Assembly: GCA_019637095.1 (NCBI GenBank)
Contig: JAHBWG010000050.1
Coordinates: 1-64,000 of the forward strand
DNA length: 64,000 nt
Reading direction: 5' to 3'
From: Sandaracinaceae bacterium
GTDB lineage: Bacteria > Myxococcota_A > Polyangia > Polyangiales > Sandaracinaceae
This document shows, in pieces, positions 45,079-53,334 of this stretch (position 1 is its first letter; each line of letters starts with the position of its first letter). A program made the position numbers and the translations under genes. Below the pieces are notes generated by a model. The model was not told the origin of the DNA and searched no databases. It worked only from the letters and a program-made list of their open reading frames with translations.

Positions 45079-45687
45079 TCAGGCGGGGCCGATCGCGGCG
45101 GCGCGCGCGATGCGGCGCCAGAGCGCGTCCACGCCCGCGCCCGTCGTCGCGGAGAACCCGATCGGGCGCCGCCCGAGCGGCGCCACGAGCCGCTCGAGCG
45201 CGGGCTTCTGCTGGTTCGGCGGGAGCTTGTCGAGCTTGGTCGCGACCGCGATCGCCTCGACGCCGTGGAGGTCGAGGAACTCGAGCAGCTCGAGGTCGTC
45301 GGGCTCGGGGCCGCGCCGCACGTCGACGATGGTGACCACCGCGCGCAGGCCGGGCCGCCCCGTCAAGAAGCCCTCCACCATCGGACCCCACGCCCGGCGC
45401 TCCGCCTTGCTGCGCTTGGCGTAGCCGAAGCCGGGCAGGTCGACGAGATCGAGGAAGCCTTCTTGCTCCTCGCCGACCCGGAGTCGGACGCGGAAGATCG
45501 ACAGGCCGCGCGTGCAGCCCGGCGTCGAGCTCGTCCGCACCAGCCGCTTGCGCCCGACGAGCCGGTTGATGAGGCTCGACTTGCCGACGTTGGACCGCCC
45601 GGCGAACGCCACCTCGGCGAACGCGGGCGCGGGGAGCGAGGCGTGGTTCGTGGCGGTGGCCACGAAGCTGGCGTCGAGGACCTGCAT
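45079..45687 (-). CDS. engB: ribosome-assembly GTPase EngB (YihA/YsxC)
   Basis: 202 residues. It supports large-subunit assembly. GTPase motifs are G1 GRSNVGKSS, the switch-I region SSTPGCTRGLS, G3 DLPGFGYA, G4 TKLDK and G5 SATTGAG. Length and the FAGRSNVGKSSLINRL block match the family. It starts 10 bp after the SRPBCC-like gene and may share its transcript. Confidence 0.96.
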   Translation of the reverse strand: MQVLDASFVATATNHASLPAPAFAEVAFAGRSNVGKSSLINRLVGRKRLVRTSSTPGCTRGLSIFRVRLRVGEEQEGFLDLVDLPGFGYAKRSKAERRAWGPMVEGFLTGRPGLRAVVTIVDVRRGPEPDDLELLEFLDLHGVEAIAVATKLDKLPPNQQKPALERLVAPLGRRPIGFSATTGAGVDALWRRIARAAAIGPA

Positions 45688-45697
45688 CGTCGGTTGC

Positions 45698-46339
45698 TCA
45701 GTATCGGCCGGCGCCGGCGCCGTGGAGGTAGCCGCGGATGGTGGACGGCACGCGCAGCAGCCAGTCGTGGAGCTGCCCGCGCAGCACGCCGCCGAGCACG
45801 CCGCCGCCGGGGTCGGCCATGACGCCGTAGCTCACGAGCGAGCGAGTGGGTGACTCCTCGTAGGGCGTCACGTGGAGGAACCCCCACGCCGCGCGCAGAT
45901 CGCTCGGGCGCTGCCGGTCGAGCCGGAACGCGAGATCGCGCCGCGCGGGATCGAGGGTCATGCGCAGGTGATAGCGCGCGCGCACGAGGCCCGCCGCATG
46001 CCGGATCGCGACGATGCGATCCTCGCCCTGGCGCCCGACGAGCCGCGCGTCCTGTGCGGCGGGGAGCATGTGGACGTACGCGGCGGTGTCCTCGAGCGCG
46101 CGCCACGTCACCTCCGCGGGCTGCTCGATCACCTGCCACGCGCTGCCGCCGATGAGGTGCATCCCGCCGCGCTGGCGCTCGACCGGCCGCGTCACGAGCT
46201 GCCCGCTCGAGAGGCGGCGCCGCTCCTCCGCGCTGAAGCCCTCGCTCGTCTCCGCGCCGGTCGGCTGCTGGGCGACGCCCGTCCCGACGAGCAGCGCCGA
46301 GGCGACGGCCGCGAGCGCGCGCGCGGTGCCCTTCCTCAC
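45698..46339 (-). CDS. secreted SRPBCC/START-like protein
   Basis: 213 residues with a GTG start. A signal peptide (ALAAVASALLVGTGVAQQ) precedes a domain with WQVIEQPAEVTWRALEDTAAYVHMLP and VRARYHLRMTLDPARRDLAFRLDRQRPSD. This is the usual pattern of polyketide-cyclase/START-like lipid-binding folds. Export is notable because most SRPBCC proteins are cytoplasmic. It lies between mepA and engB on the same strand, 36 bp after mepA. Ligand is unknown. Confidence 0.78.
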   Translation of the reverse strand: MRKGTARALAAVASALLVGTGVAQQPTGAETSEGFSAEERRRLSSGQLVTRPVERQRGGMHLIGGSAWQVIEQPAEVTWRALEDTAAYVHMLPAAQDARLVGRQGEDRIVAIRHAAGLVRARYHLRMTLDPARRDLAFRLDRQRPSDLRAAWGFLHVTPYEESPTRSLVSYGVMADPGGGVLGGVLRGQLHDWLLRVPSTIRGYLHGAGAGRY

Positions 46340-46375
46340 GGGCTCAGGATGCCACGAGCCCGCCCCCGGCGCATG

Positions 46376-47179
46376 TCAGGAGCCCTCGAGCGGCGGCCGC
46401 CCCGGATACCACTCGTGGAACGGCGCGCGATCCCGGCACGCCGGGCGCTCGTGCGGCGCGCAGTAGACCCGCACGTGGAAGTGGTTGCGGTGCGGGTGGT
46501 GGCGCGGCTGGCTCATCACGCGCGCCGCGCGATCGAGCACCGACGCGGGCGCGCGGCGCGCGCGCCCCTCGCGCAGGAGCCGAGCGCGGAGCGCGTTCGA
46601 GACGAAGACGTGCTGCACGCGCGCGTCGCCGTCGGCGACGAGCCTGGCCACGAGCTCCCAGTTGCGCGCGTCGTCGAAGCGCAGGCCGCGGTTGGGCCCG
46701 AGGCCGACTCCGTCCGCGCCGAACTCCGCGAACGCGAACGCGTCGTGCGGCCGCCCGCGCGCGTCGGTCATGTAGAAGCCGACGTCGACGTCGCGCCCGT
46801 TCTGGTGGCTGCGGTGGCCGTCGACGTGGCCGCCGCGCTCGCCCGAGAGCTCGCCGACGGAGAGCCGCGCGCCGGGCACGCGCTGGTGCACGCGCAGCGC
46901 CGCGCGCTCGAGGAGCTGCACGAGCTGCCAGGCGCCGAAGTGCCGCCCTCGCGCGGCGTACTCGGGCACGAGGCGCAGGTGCCGCGACTCCTCGAGCCGC
47001 ACGCCACGCTCGAGCCGCCCCGCCCACGGATAGCCGACGGATCGGCTGCGCGCGCGGCGCACGCGCGGTCGCGGCGGCGCCTCGGCCGCCTCCTCGCGCA
47101 GCGACGGCGACGCCGACGCCACGCTCGCGAGCGCGGCCGCGAGCGCGAGGAGCACGGCGAAGGTGGCGGCGCGGCGCAT
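46376..47179 (-). CDS. mepA: penicillin-insensitive murein endopeptidase
   Basis: 267 residues from the ATG at 47179. MepA cleaves D-alanyl-meso-diaminopimelate cross-links in the periplasm. A signal peptide (TFAVLLALAAALASVASA) is present. Zinc-site motifs are HRSHQNGRDVDVGFY and HHPHRNHFHVRVYC, the two signatures of the LAS metallopeptidase family. SVGYPWAGRLERGVRL and GPNRGLRFDDARNWEL also match MepA-like proteins. Probably exported for cell-wall remodelling. Confidence 0.9.
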   Translation of the reverse strand: MRRAATFAVLLALAAALASVASASPSLREEAAEAPPRPRVRRARSRSVGYPWAGRLERGVRLEESRHLRLVPEYAARGRHFGAWQLVQLLERAALRVHQRVPGARLSVGELSGERGGHVDGHRSHQNGRDVDVGFYMTDARGRPHDAFAFAEFGADGVGLGPNRGLRFDDARNWELVARLVADGDARVQHVFVSNALRARLLREGRARRAPASVLDRAARVMSQPRHHPHRNHFHVRVYCAPHERPACRDRAPFHEWYPGRPPLEGS

Positions 47180-47293
47180 GCCCCCTTGTCGCGGACGACG
47201 CGCCGCGAACGCAAGAAAGCGACAGATGCGCCGGGCCGGGGGCAGAGCGCCGGCCCGAGCCACCCCTGGTCGCCGTGGCGCGCGCGCCGTACC

Positions 47294-47992
47294 ATGCACC
47301 TGACCGCGCGGGGGGCGTCCATGACCAGCCATCGACACAGCGCTCTGTCGGTGTGCGCCTCGTCGTCCCCCTCGCTCGTCTTCGGCCACCGGCCCTGCGG
47401 CCCGAGCGGGTGCGCGCCGCGCGGGCTCGCGCGCGGGCAGGGCGTCGACGTGCCGGCCAACGAGCTCTTGACCGAAGCCGCGCGGCCGGGGCGCGTGCTC
47501 GCGGCGGCGATGCACGTGAGCCGGCTCGAGGCGCTGGTGCTCGCGGAGGTCGAGGAGCCGCCGCCGGGCCTCGCGGACCGCCTCGGCCGACCGCTGCCGC
47601 GGCCGCCGCGGGGCTGGCCGGTGTTCGCGCGCTTCCTCCACGTCGACCTCGCCGCCGGCACCTCGCGCGAGCTCGCGCGCTTCCCGCGCCTGGGCGCCTT
47701 CGACCAGCACGCGCTCGTCGGGACGGAGAACGGCGGCTACGCGCTCGCCGCGACGAACGAGCGCGCCGGCCACACGTGGGTGTTCGGCCTGGCGTCGGAC
47801 CCCGCCGGCCTTCACCTGCGGGGCGGGACGCGGCTCGACGGGCGGCTGCGCGGCGCGCCGATCGCGTCGGAGCGCGGGATCACGCTGCCGCTCGCGCGCG
47901 CGCGCGGCGCCGGCGTGCCGTGGGAGCCGGTGGGCGTCCGGCCGTCGGACCTCGGGACGCGGCCCTCGATCACGCTCGGGGCGGCGATGTGA
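47294..47992 (+). CDS. hypothetical protein, probably co-expressed with the downstream lipoprotein
   Basis: 232 residues from the ATG at 47294; the ATG at 47321 is an alternative. The first 50 residues are Cys/Ser/Pro-rich without a clear signal peptide. The rest looks like beta-blade sequence (FARFLHVDLAAGTSRELARFPRLG, NGGYALAATNERAGHTWVFGLASD). Codon bias and the 4-bp overlap with the following lipoprotein gene support a real gene. No family is recognised. Confidence 0.58.
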   Translation: MHLTARGASMTSHRHSALSVCASSSPSLVFGHRPCGPSGCAPRGLARGQGVDVPANELLTEAARPGRVLAAAMHVSRLEALVLAEVEEPPPGLADRLGRPLPRPPRGWPVFARFLHVDLAAGTSRELARFPRLGAFDQHALVGTENGGYALAATNERAGHTWVFGLASDPAGLHLRGGTRLDGRLRGAPIASERGITLPLARARGAGVPWEPVGVRPSDLGTRPSITLGAAM

Positions 47993-49323
47993 AGCTCCTT
48001 TGCGCACTCTTCTCGTCGGCGCTCGCGCTCGGCTGCGACGGCGCCGGGCCGCCGGACGCCGGCACGCGCGACGCGGGCCACGACGCCGGGCGCGACGCGG
48101 GCCACGACGCGGGCCACGACGCGGGGCCGGGCCGCGACGCGGGCCACGACGCCGGGCTCGACGCGGGCGAGGACGTCGCCTGGACCCGCGTGCCCGGCTT
48201 GCCGGAGGGATGCGTCGTCGACACCACCACCGACCCGGCCGCGCTCGAGCCCTTCGTCATCGAGCCGTGCCCCGACCGCGACGGGTGCACGCAGCTCGTC
48301 CCGAGCTGGGACACGTGGTTCATCCTCATGCGCGTCGACGGCGGCGTCGCGGTGGACGGCCAGGGTGCGTTCTGGTTCGTGCGCACCGCGCCGGTCACGT
48401 ACTGGGAGCGCTGGCTCGTGATGAGCGATGGCACGCCGATGTTCGGGATCCGAAGCCTCTTCGGCGAGGGAAGGTGCCGCCACTCTGCCTTCGACACGGA
48501 CGTCTCGCATCTCGGTTTCACCATAGATGTTCCCGTGGCCGGCGGAGACCTCCGAAGCCACTTCGTCGGCGGCCGATGGGCCAGAGGTTCCGCCAGCCTC
48601 GAGCTAGCGCGCTCTCTCGAAGGCATCATCCCGTCCGGGACATTCGTACAGCGCATGCGTGCGGGGGACGTTCGGTTCGCCCTCGAATCGGCCCCGCGCT
48701 TCAGCATCGTCGACGTGCCTTGGGACGGTGAGCCGACGATGATCGCCCAGAGCGCCACCAGCGGTGGACAGACGTACGTGGCCGCCTCGATCGGCGAGAC
48801 CGTCTTCTACACCGTCTACGGCGAACACCACCACGTGCGCGCGTCCAGCCGCGGCGAGCCAGGCCGGGTCTTCCTCGACCCGACCGACGCCGAGGCGGTG
48901 CGCTTCGTCACCGACGGCGTCGACATGGCGTGGGTGCAGGCGTACGGGCGGGATCGGCACTACCGCTTCGAGCGCATCGAGCTCTGGAGCGCGCCCTACA
49001 CCACCCGCCCCGAGGACGTGCGCCCACGGAGAATCACCGTACTCGGCGGGACGAACCCCTACCCCGAGATGGCGATCGGCGCCGGCTACGTCGCCGCCCG
49101 CGAGTGGATCCCCGACGAAGAGGTCACCGTCGTGCGCGTCTTCCGCCTCGCAGACGGCGCGCGCGCGACGATCTACCCCTACGAAGGGCGCTCGTTCCGG
49201 ATCGCCGCCGCGTACATCCTGCCCGACGAGATCGGCGTCCAGGTCAGCCGCGGCGGCACGCCCCCGCAGGACATCGCGTTCCTGCGCATCCGCCTCGACT
49301 CGCTCACCTTCGAGCCGCCCTGA
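47989..49323 (+). CDS. lipoprotein with Asp-Ala-Gly linker
   Basis: 444 residues; GTG at 47989 overlaps the previous stop. The signal peptide ends at LALGC. Residues about 23-60 are DAG tripeptides separated by His or Arg, a linker typical of Sandaracinus-like lipoproteins. The remaining 380 residues form a globular, probably beta-propeller domain (QGAFWFVRTAPVTYWERWLVM, RRITVLGGTNPYPEMAIGAGYVAAREW). Codons in 48430-48800 (ATA, AGA, CTA, GTT, TCT) are less GC-biased than in the rest of the gene. Function is unknown. Confidence 0.85.
   Translation: MKLLCALFSSALALGCDGAGPPDAGTRDAGHDAGRDAGHDAGHDAGPGRDAGHDAGLDAGEDVAWTRVPGLPEGCVVDTTTDPAALEPFVIEPCPDRDGCTQLVPSWDTWFILMRVDGGVAVDGQGAFWFVRTAPVTYWERWLVMSDGTPMFGIRSLFGEGRCRHSAFDTDVSHLGFTIDVPVAGGDLRSHFVGGRWARGSASLELARSLEGIIPSGTFVQRMRAGDVRFALESAPRFSIVDVPWDGEPTMIAQSATSGGQTYVAASIGETVFYTVYGEHHHVRASSRGEPGRVFLDPTDAEAVRFVTDGVDMAWVQAYGRDRHYRFERIELWSAPYTTRPEDVRPRRITVLGGTNPYPEMAIGAGYVAAREWIPDEEVTVVRVFRLADGARATIYPYEGRSFRIAAAYILPDEIGVQVSRGGTPPQDIAFLRIRLDSLTFEPP
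48055..48168 (+). repeat. tandem 12-bp-type repeat encoding the DAG linker
   Basis: Units of the form GACGCGGGCCAC recur with small changes and encode DAGH or DAGR. The repeat is in frame, so copy-number change would only lengthen or shorten the linker. Confidence 0.8.
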
Positions 49324-49398
49324 CCCCAACCATCTCTCCTCCTCTTTCGTCCTCGCCGTCTCCCACTGAATGGTCGCGTCGCGCCGGAGGGAACGATC

Positions 49399-49454
49399 GC
49401 CGGGAGACGAGGAGACCGGGAGTCGGAGGAGAGTGCTCCCGCTTGTGCGGGAGC
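49399..49454. terminator. terminator between converging genes, second copy of the repeated element
   Basis: GGAGGAGAGTGC (49425-49436) leads into GCTCCCGC (49435-49442), loop TTGT, GCGGGAGC (49447-49454), then CCCCTTTCG. A 44-bp stretch matches 17404-17447 at 37 positions. The third stem pair is T-A here and G-C there, which keeps the stem intact. The rest of the gap 49324-49463 holds nothing else recognised. Confidence 0.65.
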
Positions 49455-49463
49455 CCCTTTCGA

Positions 49464-50822
49464 TCAGGCGACCACGGGCGCCGCGGCCAGGCCGGCGCGC
49501 ATGCGCCGGGCCCAGCCGAGCCACCCGAGCCGCTCGAGCCGCCACCAGAAGAGCCCGGCGGCGAGCGCGATCTCCAGCGAGAGCCCGATCCAGCCCCCGC
49601 GCGCGCCCAGGCCGAGCTCGACGCCGAGCAGCCACGCGAGCGGCGGCGTGCAGAGCCACGCGCACGCGACGCCCGCGACCGCGGGGAAGCGCACGTCGCC
49701 CGTCCCGCGCAGCACGCCGCGCGCGACGACCGCCGCGCCGTCCGCGACCTGGAAGAGCATCGCGATCCCGAACAGCCCGACCACCGCGCGCGACAGCGCC
49801 GGGTCGTCGGTGAACGCGCGCGCGATCAGCTCGCCGCCGAAGAGCAGCACGGCGGTGCACAGGCCGGTGTAGGCCACCGCGCCGATCAGCGCGAGCCGCG
49901 CCACCCGGCGCACGAGGCGGATGCGCCCCGCGCCGACCGCCTGCCCGGCCATCACGGACGCCGCCTCGCCGAGCGCCGCCGTCGGCAAGAAGGAGAAGTG
50001 CATGACCTGCAGCGCGATCTGATGCGCCGCCATGTCGAGCTCGCCCATGCGCGCGATGAGCGCGGTGAGGATCGCGAACGAACCGACCTCCATCCAGAAC
50101 TGGAGGCCCGTCGGCACGCCCACGCTCCAGAGCTCCCGCAGGTGCGCGAGGCGGACGCGCGCAGGCCGGAGCTTCTCGCGACCGCGCCACGCGAGCACGA
50201 CGAGCTCGACGCCTTGGGCCACGACGCTCGACGCGGCCGCGCCGACGACGCCCCACTCGAGCACCAGGATGAACACGGTGTCGAGCGCGACGTTGACGAC
50301 GTTGGCCGCGACGGTGGCGACCATCGGGCTCTGCGAGTCGCCGAGCCCGTAGCGGTGCTCGCGCAGCACGACGAACGCCATGACGAGCGGCGTGCCGAGC
50401 ATCCGCACGGTGAGGTACGACGACGCGGCGTCGCCCGCCGCGTCGGTCGCGGCGAGGTGGCGCACGCCCTGCGCGAGCAGCTCGCCGGACGCGACCATCA
50501 CGACCGAGAGCACCGCCGCGAAGACGAGGCCGGCGCCGAGCCAGACCTGCGCCATCTCCGGTCGCCCGGCCCCGACCGCCTGGCTGACGAGGACCTTCAC
50601 GCCGCGGAGCAAGCCGAAGCCGAAGCAGAGCACGGTGAACGCCGCGACCCCGCCGAGGCCGACCCCGGCGAGCGCGAAAGCCCCGAGCCGGCCGACGAAC
50701 AGCGTGTCGACCAGCGTCATGATGCTGTAGCTCAGCATCGAGACGGCGATCGGCCACGCGAGGCGGACCAGCTCGGGGAAGGGTCTGTGCCGCCACTCGG
50801 GGCGGTCGAGGATCTTGGACAC
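49464..50822 (-). CDS. MATE-family efflux transporter
   Basis: 452 residues. GTG at 50822 follows a GGAG ribosome binding site by 6 bp; a longer reading from TTG at 50888 adds Arg-rich text and is rejected. Twelve hydrophobic segments can be traced, with the MATE pattern LAWPIAVSMLSYSIMTLVDTLFVGRLGAFALAGVGLGG and, in the second half, VGVPTGLQFWMEVGSFAILTALIARMGELDMAAHQIA. These proteins export cationic drugs or metabolites using sodium or proton gradients. A 41-codon leader ORF and a terminator-like hairpin lie upstream, so expression may be attenuated. Confidence 0.93.
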   Translation of the reverse strand: MSKILDRPEWRHRPFPELVRLAWPIAVSMLSYSIMTLVDTLFVGRLGAFALAGVGLGGVAAFTVLCFGFGLLRGVKVLVSQAVGAGRPEMAQVWLGAGLVFAAVLSVVMVASGELLAQGVRHLAATDAAGDAASSYLTVRMLGTPLVMAFVVLREHRYGLGDSQSPMVATVAANVVNVALDTVFILVLEWGVVGAAASSVVAQGVELVVLAWRGREKLRPARVRLAHLRELWSVGVPTGLQFWMEVGSFAILTALIARMGELDMAAHQIALQVMHFSFLPTAALGEAASVMAGQAVGAGRIRLVRRVARLALIGAVAYTGLCTAVLLFGGELIARAFTDDPALSRAVVGLFGIAMLFQVADGAAVVARGVLRGTGDVRFPAVAGVACAWLCTPPLAWLLGVELGLGARGGWIGLSLEIALAAGLFWWRLERLGWLGWARRMRAGLAAAPVVA

Positions 50823-50897
50823 GGGAATCTCCAGGTGGAAGGAGCGAGGGACGAAGCGAAGAGGGAGCGAGCGGAGCGAGCACGGCAAAACGCGAGA

Positions 50898-50924
50898 AGG
50901 CCGCGGGGTGGATTCCCGCGGCCT
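50898..50924 (-). terminator. terminator-like hairpin in the MATE leader
   Basis: On the minus strand a 10-bp perfect stem, AGGCCGCGGG/CCCGCGGCCT, with a 7-nt loop is followed by TTCTCGCGTTTT. It lies between the leader ORF and the MATE start, where an attenuator would be expected. Confidence 0.55.
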
Positions 50925-50932
50925 CCTCGGAG

Positions 50933-50984
50933 GGGTGGTGGATCGTGGGGGCTACGCGCCCGTCGCCGATCCGTGGCACCACCC
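50933..50984 (-). promoter_or_regulatory. bulged leader stem covering the end of the leader ORF
   Basis: GGGTGGTG (50933-50940) pairs with CACCACCC (50977-50984), and GATCG (50941-50945) with CGATC (50967-50971). An inner GGGC/GCCC (50949-50952 and 50958-50961) closes the tip. The leader ORF stop codon (50952-50954) lies at this tip, so a ribosome finishing the ORF would open the stem. Confidence 0.5.
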
Positions 50985-51077
50985 GTCTCGTGTGCCGCCG
51001 CGGGATGCCCGACCGAGGTCGCTCGTGATGAACGAGCGCGGTCGACGGGCATCGAGCTTGGGGTTGCGGCAGGCCAT
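50952..51077 (-). CDS. 41-codon leader ORF upstream of the MATE gene
   Basis: ATG at 51077 has AGGA 6 bp before it. The peptide starts MACRNPKLDARRPRSF and ends TRDGWCHGSATGA. Its last codons run into the bulged stem at 50933-50984, with the terminator-like hairpin just beyond. The geometry is that of a leader peptide used for attenuation, perhaps sensing ribosome-targeting drugs or an amino acid; one Trp and two Cys are present but no strong codon run. Whether it is translated is unknown. Confidence 0.42.
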   Translation of the reverse strand: MACRNPKLDARRPRSFITSDLGRASRGGTRDGWCHGSATGA

Positions 51078-51169
51078 GAGACGTCCTGGGTGGAAGATGG
51101 CTCTTGGCCTGCGCGCCTCACTCGGTCAAGTCGATTCGCGCGCGACTCGCGCCTGACGAGGAGGTGGGC

Positions 51170-51484
51170 TCACTCGATCCCGAAGTCACGCCGGAACTCG
51201 AGGCACTGCCGCGAGCCTCGTTCGAACTCGCGGCAGGTGGTGCCGCGCACGTCGTAGACCGCGCACGCGTTGGCGCTCTCGGGCGTGCCGAGGTGCACGC
51301 ACGAGCCGTCCTCGCGCGTGGCGAACGCCGCCTCGCCGAAGTGGCCGGGTTGGAGCTGCGCGATCAGATCCTCGCGGCCGAGGCGCCGCCAGCGCACGAG
51401 ATCCTCCGCGGGCACGAGGATGCGGCCGTCGTGGCCGGTGCGGCAGCACGCCCCACAGGCGAGGCAGTCGAGGTTCTCGGGCAT
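51170..51484 (-). CDS. YkgJ-family cysteine cluster protein
   Basis: 104 residues. The cluster CLACGACCRTG near the N-terminus and later Cys in GSCVHLG, ACAVYDVRGTTCREFERGSRQCLEF match the YkgJ zinc/iron-binding family (UPF0153). Its biochemical role is unsettled. It diverges from the zinc-ribbon TPR gene across 61 bp that hold a 10-bp inverted repeat. Confidence 0.92.
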   Translation of the reverse strand: MPENLDCLACGACCRTGHDGRILVPAEDLVRWRRLGREDLIAQLQPGHFGEAAFATREDGSCVHLGTPESANACAVYDVRGTTCREFERGSRQCLEFRRDFGIE

Positions 51485-51499
51485 GGCGCGGAGGGGTCG

Positions 51500-51540
51500 A
51501 GGGTTGCGCGGAGGCGAACCGTGCTTTACGGCGCAACCCT
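51500..51540. promoter_or_regulatory. inverted repeat AGGGTTGCGC/GCGCAACCCT
   Basis: Perfect 10-bp arms (51500-51509 and 51531-51540) are centred about 31 bp apart, close to three helical turns. They fill the divergent gap between the YkgJ gene and the TPR gene, so they could bind a dimer controlling both. Confidence 0.45.
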
Positions 51541-51545
51541 AGCTC

Positions 51546-53300
51546 ATGAGCACCAAGTACCTCTGCGTCCACTGCGACAAGACCTTCACGCACCAAGGCG
51601 AGAAGAAGCCGCGCTGCCCGGAGTGCATGCGGGTCAACGGCCTCGAGGAGGTCGTCGCGCCCAAGGCGCAGGACGCCGCCGCCGCGACGCGGCCCAAGTG
51701 GCTGCCGTGGGCGATCGGCGCCGGCGCGCTCGTCGCGGTCGGCGTCGGGTACGCGCTCTGGGCCGGGGAGTCCGCCGACACGGTGAGCGGCCCGCCGCCG
51801 CTCGCGCCGCTCGATCGCGCCGCGGTGCTCGGGCACCTGCGCAACCACCGCGTCGACGCGCGCGAGCTCGGGGAGCTGCTCGTCCCCTCGAGCGAGATCG
51901 AGAGCTGGGCGCGCAACGCGGCGGGGAGCGGCGGCGCGCGCGACAAGGCCGGGCGCCTGCTCGCCGCGATCCGCGCGCGCGCGAGCGCGGGCGCGTTCGT
52001 GCGGACCTCGCTCGGCATCCCGCGCGAGACGCCGATCCAGGGCCCCGGGCGCACGCTCGACGCGATCCGCGAGGACGGCGCGCGCAGCGCGCTCTACCCG
52101 CTCGAGCTCGCGGCGCTCATGACCGCCGGCCTGCGCGCGGTCGAGGTGCCGGCGATGGTCGCGGAGGCGATCCGCTACGAGGGCGATCGCAGCCCGCCCG
52201 ATCCGTCGGGGCAGTTCGGCTACTTCGTCGTCGCGGTGTACGACGGCGAGGCCGGCCAGGGCGAGCCGACCTACTACGACCCCTACCTCGGCCGCGAGGT
52301 GCCCCCCGCCGAGGCGCGCGTGCTGACGGACCTGCAGGCGATCGGCGCGGCGCTCTCGACGCGCGCGCTCTACCTGCTCTCGCGCGAGTCGGACCTCGAG
52401 CGCGCCGTCGAGACGAGCGAGTGGGCGCTGCGGCTCGACGGCAGCTCGCCGTCCGCGCGCGCGGTGCGCGGCGCGGTGCTGATCTCGGCGGGCCAGCCCG
52501 ATCAGGGCCTCGAGGAGCTGTCGTCGGCCAAGCAGCTGCGCACGGACGCGCCGCGCCGCAACCTCGTCGCGGGCGTCCACATGGCGCAGGGCGATCTCGA
52601 CGCAGCCTCCCGCGAGGTGTCGGCGGCGCTCGAGCAGTACCCGGAGTTCGCGCCCGGGCGCGCGACCCTCGCCGCGATCCACCTCGCGCGCGGCGAGCAC
52701 GACCTCGCGCGCGCCGAGCTCGCCGAGGCGGAGCGGATCGACCGCGACCTCCACCTGCTGCCGCAGCTCTGGGCGAGCTACTTCGCGACGACGGGCGACC
52801 TCGAGCGCGCCGTCGCGAGCGCGGAGGAGGCGGTGCGCCGCAACGGCGACATCCAGACCCGCCTGCTCGCCGCGCGCATCTACCGCCAGGCCTCGCAGTA
52901 CGACCGCATGCGCCGCGAGGCGCGCGCGGTGCTCGAGCGCATGCCCCCCTCGCGCCAGCAGGAGACGCGCGAGCTCATCCGGCGGATGCTCGGACCGACC
53001 GCGCTCGAGGCCGACGACGACGTCGAGGACGACGACGACGTCGTCGCGGACGATCTCGCCGACGACGACGCGCCCGGCAGCCTGCTCGACAGCGACGACT
53101 GGGACGACGAGGACGACGACGACGCGCCCGGTGGGCTCCGCCTCGATCGCCCGGGCAGCGGCGGGCTCCTCGGTCGCGACCGGCCGAGCCTGCTCGGCGG
53201 AGAGCAGCTCGGCGGTGGCGGCGGCGGGCGGCTCGGCGGCGGCCGGCCGTCGCTCGGCGGCGGCGGCGGCGGCGGCTTGCAGCTCGACCTGAACCGCTGA
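51546..53300 (+). CDS. zinc-ribbon, membrane-anchored TPR protein
   Basis: 584 residues. The N-terminus is a zinc ribbon (YLCVHCDKTFTHQGEKKPRCPEC; two CxxC pairs). A single membrane helix follows (about 52-70, WLPWAIGAGALVAVGVGYALW). Then comes a domain of unknown type (about 85-290) and TPR-like repeats (about 290-480). The tail is acidic (DDDVEDDDDVV) and then Gly-rich (GGEQLGGGGGG). The next gene has a similar Gly-rich start, suggesting a functional pair. Role is unknown. Confidence 0.82.
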   Translation: MSTKYLCVHCDKTFTHQGEKKPRCPECMRVNGLEEVVAPKAQDAAAATRPKWLPWAIGAGALVAVGVGYALWAGESADTVSGPPPLAPLDRAAVLGHLRNHRVDARELGELLVPSSEIESWARNAAGSGGARDKAGRLLAAIRARASAGAFVRTSLGIPRETPIQGPGRTLDAIREDGARSALYPLELAALMTAGLRAVEVPAMVAEAIRYEGDRSPPDPSGQFGYFVVAVYDGEAGQGEPTYYDPYLGREVPPAEARVLTDLQAIGAALSTRALYLLSRESDLERAVETSEWALRLDGSSPSARAVRGAVLISAGQPDQGLEELSSAKQLRTDAPRRNLVAGVHMAQGDLDAASREVSAALEQYPEFAPGRATLAAIHLARGEHDLARAELAEAERIDRDLHLLPQLWASYFATTGDLERAVASAEEAVRRNGDIQTRLLAARIYRQASQYDRMRREARAVLERMPPSRQQETRELIRRMLGPTALEADDDVEDDDDVVADDLADDDAPGSLLDSDDWDDEDDDDAPGGLRLDRPGSGGLLGRDRPSLLGGEQLGGGGGGRLGGGRPSLGGGGGGGLQLDLNR

Positions 53301-53334
53301 GCCCGTGGTAGGCTCCGGGCGCTCGGGAGGGACC

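Noticed and set aside
50823-50888. N-terminal extension of the MATE protein from TTG at 50888
   Set aside because: It lacks a ribosome binding site and adds Arg-rich text before the first helix. GTG at 50822 has GGAG at good spacing.
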